Assembly: GCA_003165595.1 (NCBI GenBank)
Contig: PLWQ01000040.1
Span: 118,182 to 182,181, forward strand
Source: Fibrobacterota bacterium
GTDB lineage: Bacteria; Fibrobacterota; Chitinivibrionia; Chitinivibrionales; FEN-1185
Direction: 5' to 3'
DNA length: 64,000 bases
In this document: in pieces, positions 63,394 to 64,000 of the stretch
Layout of the letters: each line of letters begins with the position of its first letter
Numbering within the stretch: the first letter of the stretch is position 1
The notes under the pieces: model-generated
What the model saw: the letters and a program-made list of their open reading frames with translations, nothing else
Told to the model about the DNA's origin: nothing
Databases searched by the model: none
Position numbers and translations under genes: made by a program

Positions 63394-63620
63394 TCACCTG
63401 CCTCAGTTCCAATTCCTTCTTCTGCCAATTCAATTTCTTCTTTTGGATTGAGTTTTTCGCATTCAATTAAGAGGCGAGATTTATCAATTTTAGTTAGCTT
63501 TTCTTCCAAAGCCTCCTGTATTGCTTTGGATCGACTAGGATAAAACCGCCTCTTAACAAGACGGTCAAGGCGCTTTAACATTCTGATATCCATTGAGATA
63601 GCAAGTTTTGCAGTAGACAT
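63378..63620 (-). CDS. Ribbon-helix-helix antitoxin (MazE-like)
   Basis: 80 residues from ATG at 63620, after GGAGGTG. The N-terminal ribbon-helix-helix has AKLAISMDIRMLKRLDRLVK with the strand-forming A-I-S-M-D, followed by FYPSRSKAIQEALEEKL, where S-R-S-x-A-I is the RHH signature. The C-terminal half (KEEIELAEEGIGTEAGEWEK) is acidic and would bind the toxin. RHH antitoxins bind their own operator; a palindrome (GTATTACT/AGTAATAC) overlaps the predicted -10 box just upstream. Part of the AT-rich cassette. Confidence 0.88.
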   Translation of the reverse strand: MSTAKLAISMDIRMLKRLDRLVKRRFYPSRSKAIQEALEEKLTKIDKSRLLIECEKLNPKEEIELAEEGIGTEAGEWEKY

Positions 63621-63632
63621 ACAACACCTCCG

Positions 63633-63677
63633 GTATTACTGTAGTAATACTATAATATAATTCGGATAGATTTGCAA
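63633..63677 (-). promoter_or_regulatory. Promoter and palindromic operator of the toxin-antitoxin operon
   Basis: TTGCAA (63672-63677), 17 bases, TATAGT (63649-63654, minus strand) match -35 and -10 boxes. The palindrome GTATTACT-GT-AGTAATAC (63633-63650) overlaps the -10 end and is followed by GGAGGTG and the antitoxin ATG. Autoregulation by the RHH antitoxin is inferred. Confidence 0.6.
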
Positions 63678-63699
63678 TTAATTTTTATTTCAATTTAAG

Positions 63700-63796
63700 G
63701 GCTAACGTTGCGGTAATATGCCTGACTACAACCGCATTTTCTCTCCGCAAACCACAAATCTTGTATGAAGAACCGACCGACCGCGAACCACTAAAC
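63700..63796 (-). repeat. attC-like site 2 (upstream of the toxin-antitoxin promoter)
   Basis: 97 bp. On the minus strand: GTTTAGTGGTTCGCGGT ... ACCGCAACGTTAGCC. The arms GGTTCGCGGT/ACCGCAAC pair with a bulged C, as expected of attC. It ends in CAACGTTA, the same word that ends site 1. Confidence 0.4.
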
Positions 63797-63797
63797 T

Positions 63798-63936
63798 CCA
63801 CGGCCCTTGGCCGTGGCTTTATTTCGCCCCTGTAAGGGGTGAAATAAGGATTAGCCGCGGGTTTTACGCGGCGTTGTTTAGCATTGCCCCCACGGCCTTT
63901 GGCCGTGGTCTTGCCGGGAAACCCGAAGGGTTTCCC
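63798..63936. repeat. Cluster of five perfect hairpins
   Basis: CCACGGCC-CTT-GGCCGTGG (63798-63816), ATTTCGCCCC/GGGGTGAAAT (63821-63845), GCCGCG/CGCGGC (63854-63872), CCACGGCC-TTT-GGCCGTGG (63890-63908) and GGGAAACCC-GAA-GGGTTTCCC (63916-63936). The first and fourth share their arms; a related hairpin is at 48577-48597. They resemble REP-type or IS200/IS605-end structures; the element may continue beyond the window. Confidence 0.55.
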
Positions 63937-64000
63937 GCTAATCTCTTAAGCCGGCAATGAACGTGTTTGCAAATGCGGAAAGTCATGATTGAGCGCGTTG

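Larger units (their letters stand above)
63621..64000. other. Region upstream of the toxin-antitoxin pair to the window end
   Basis: About 380 bases: promoter and operator (63633-63677), second attC-like site (63700-63796), and five consecutive hairpins (63798-63936). The last 60 bases hold no complete frame. No protein gene was found. Confidence 0.6.

Overview
This window is ordinary bacterial chromosome, GC-rich for most of its length, almost certainly from a Fibrobacterota (Fibrobacter/Chitinispirillum-type) bacterium. The assignment rests on two protein families described from Fibrobacter succinogenes: a FISUMP (Fib_succ_major) domain at the end of the 48.7-50.8 kb gene, and a 936-residue lipoprotein at 32.5-35.3 kb matching the TIGR02171 paralogous family. 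Many secreted proteins also carry a FlgD-like/type IX-like C-terminal tail. I see no rRNA, CRISPR array or prophage. One tRNA-Arg(ACG) is present.

Layout. 0-5.5 kb: start of a B12-binding radical SAM gene coupled to a small membrane protein, an OmpA-family protein, a nitroreductase and two secreted unknowns. 5.5-7.8 kb: debris with an orphan IS3-type orfA and an orphan ParA ATPase. 7.8-20 kb: predicted outer-membrane proteins, two GT-C glycosyltransferases (one frameshifted at a C8 tract), an FkbM methyltransferase, a BNR-repeat protein and a YXWGXW lipoprotein. 20-32.5 kb: a VIT-like secreted protein, a hybrid histidine kinase, a beta-propeller lipoprotein, a CE2-like esterase, a sigma-70 factor and a methyltransferase. 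32.5-37.2 kb: TIGR02171 lipoprotein, Fic protein, tRNA-Arg with its terminator.

37.5-45.8 kb is a compact housekeeping run on the minus strand: yicC, rpoZ, coaBC, uracil-DNA glycosylase, dnaB, mlaE, mlaF and radA, several with overlapping ends. Its outlier is mlaF, whose product carries a C-terminal degenerate GGDEF domain (SSDEF) with an intact RxxD inhibitory-site motif at the canonical spacing. 46-63 kb is mainly secreted polysaccharide-active proteins (esterase-FISUMP, GH64-like beta-1,3-glucanase, right-handed beta-helix protein, GH2-like protein), a PAS-only sensor and a CnoX-like thioredoxin. The window ends with an AT-rich MazF/ribbon-helix-helix toxin-antitoxin pair flanked by two attC-like sites, followed by five tight hairpins.

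The observations I rank highest are the MlaF-GGDEF fusion, a 68-bp structured repeat found in the same relative orientation upstream of three genes, a FlgD-like domain nested inside a carboxypeptidase-regulatory-like domain in two hydrolases, and the integron-cassette-like toxin-antitoxin unit. All domain calls are by reading motifs; no database search was run.
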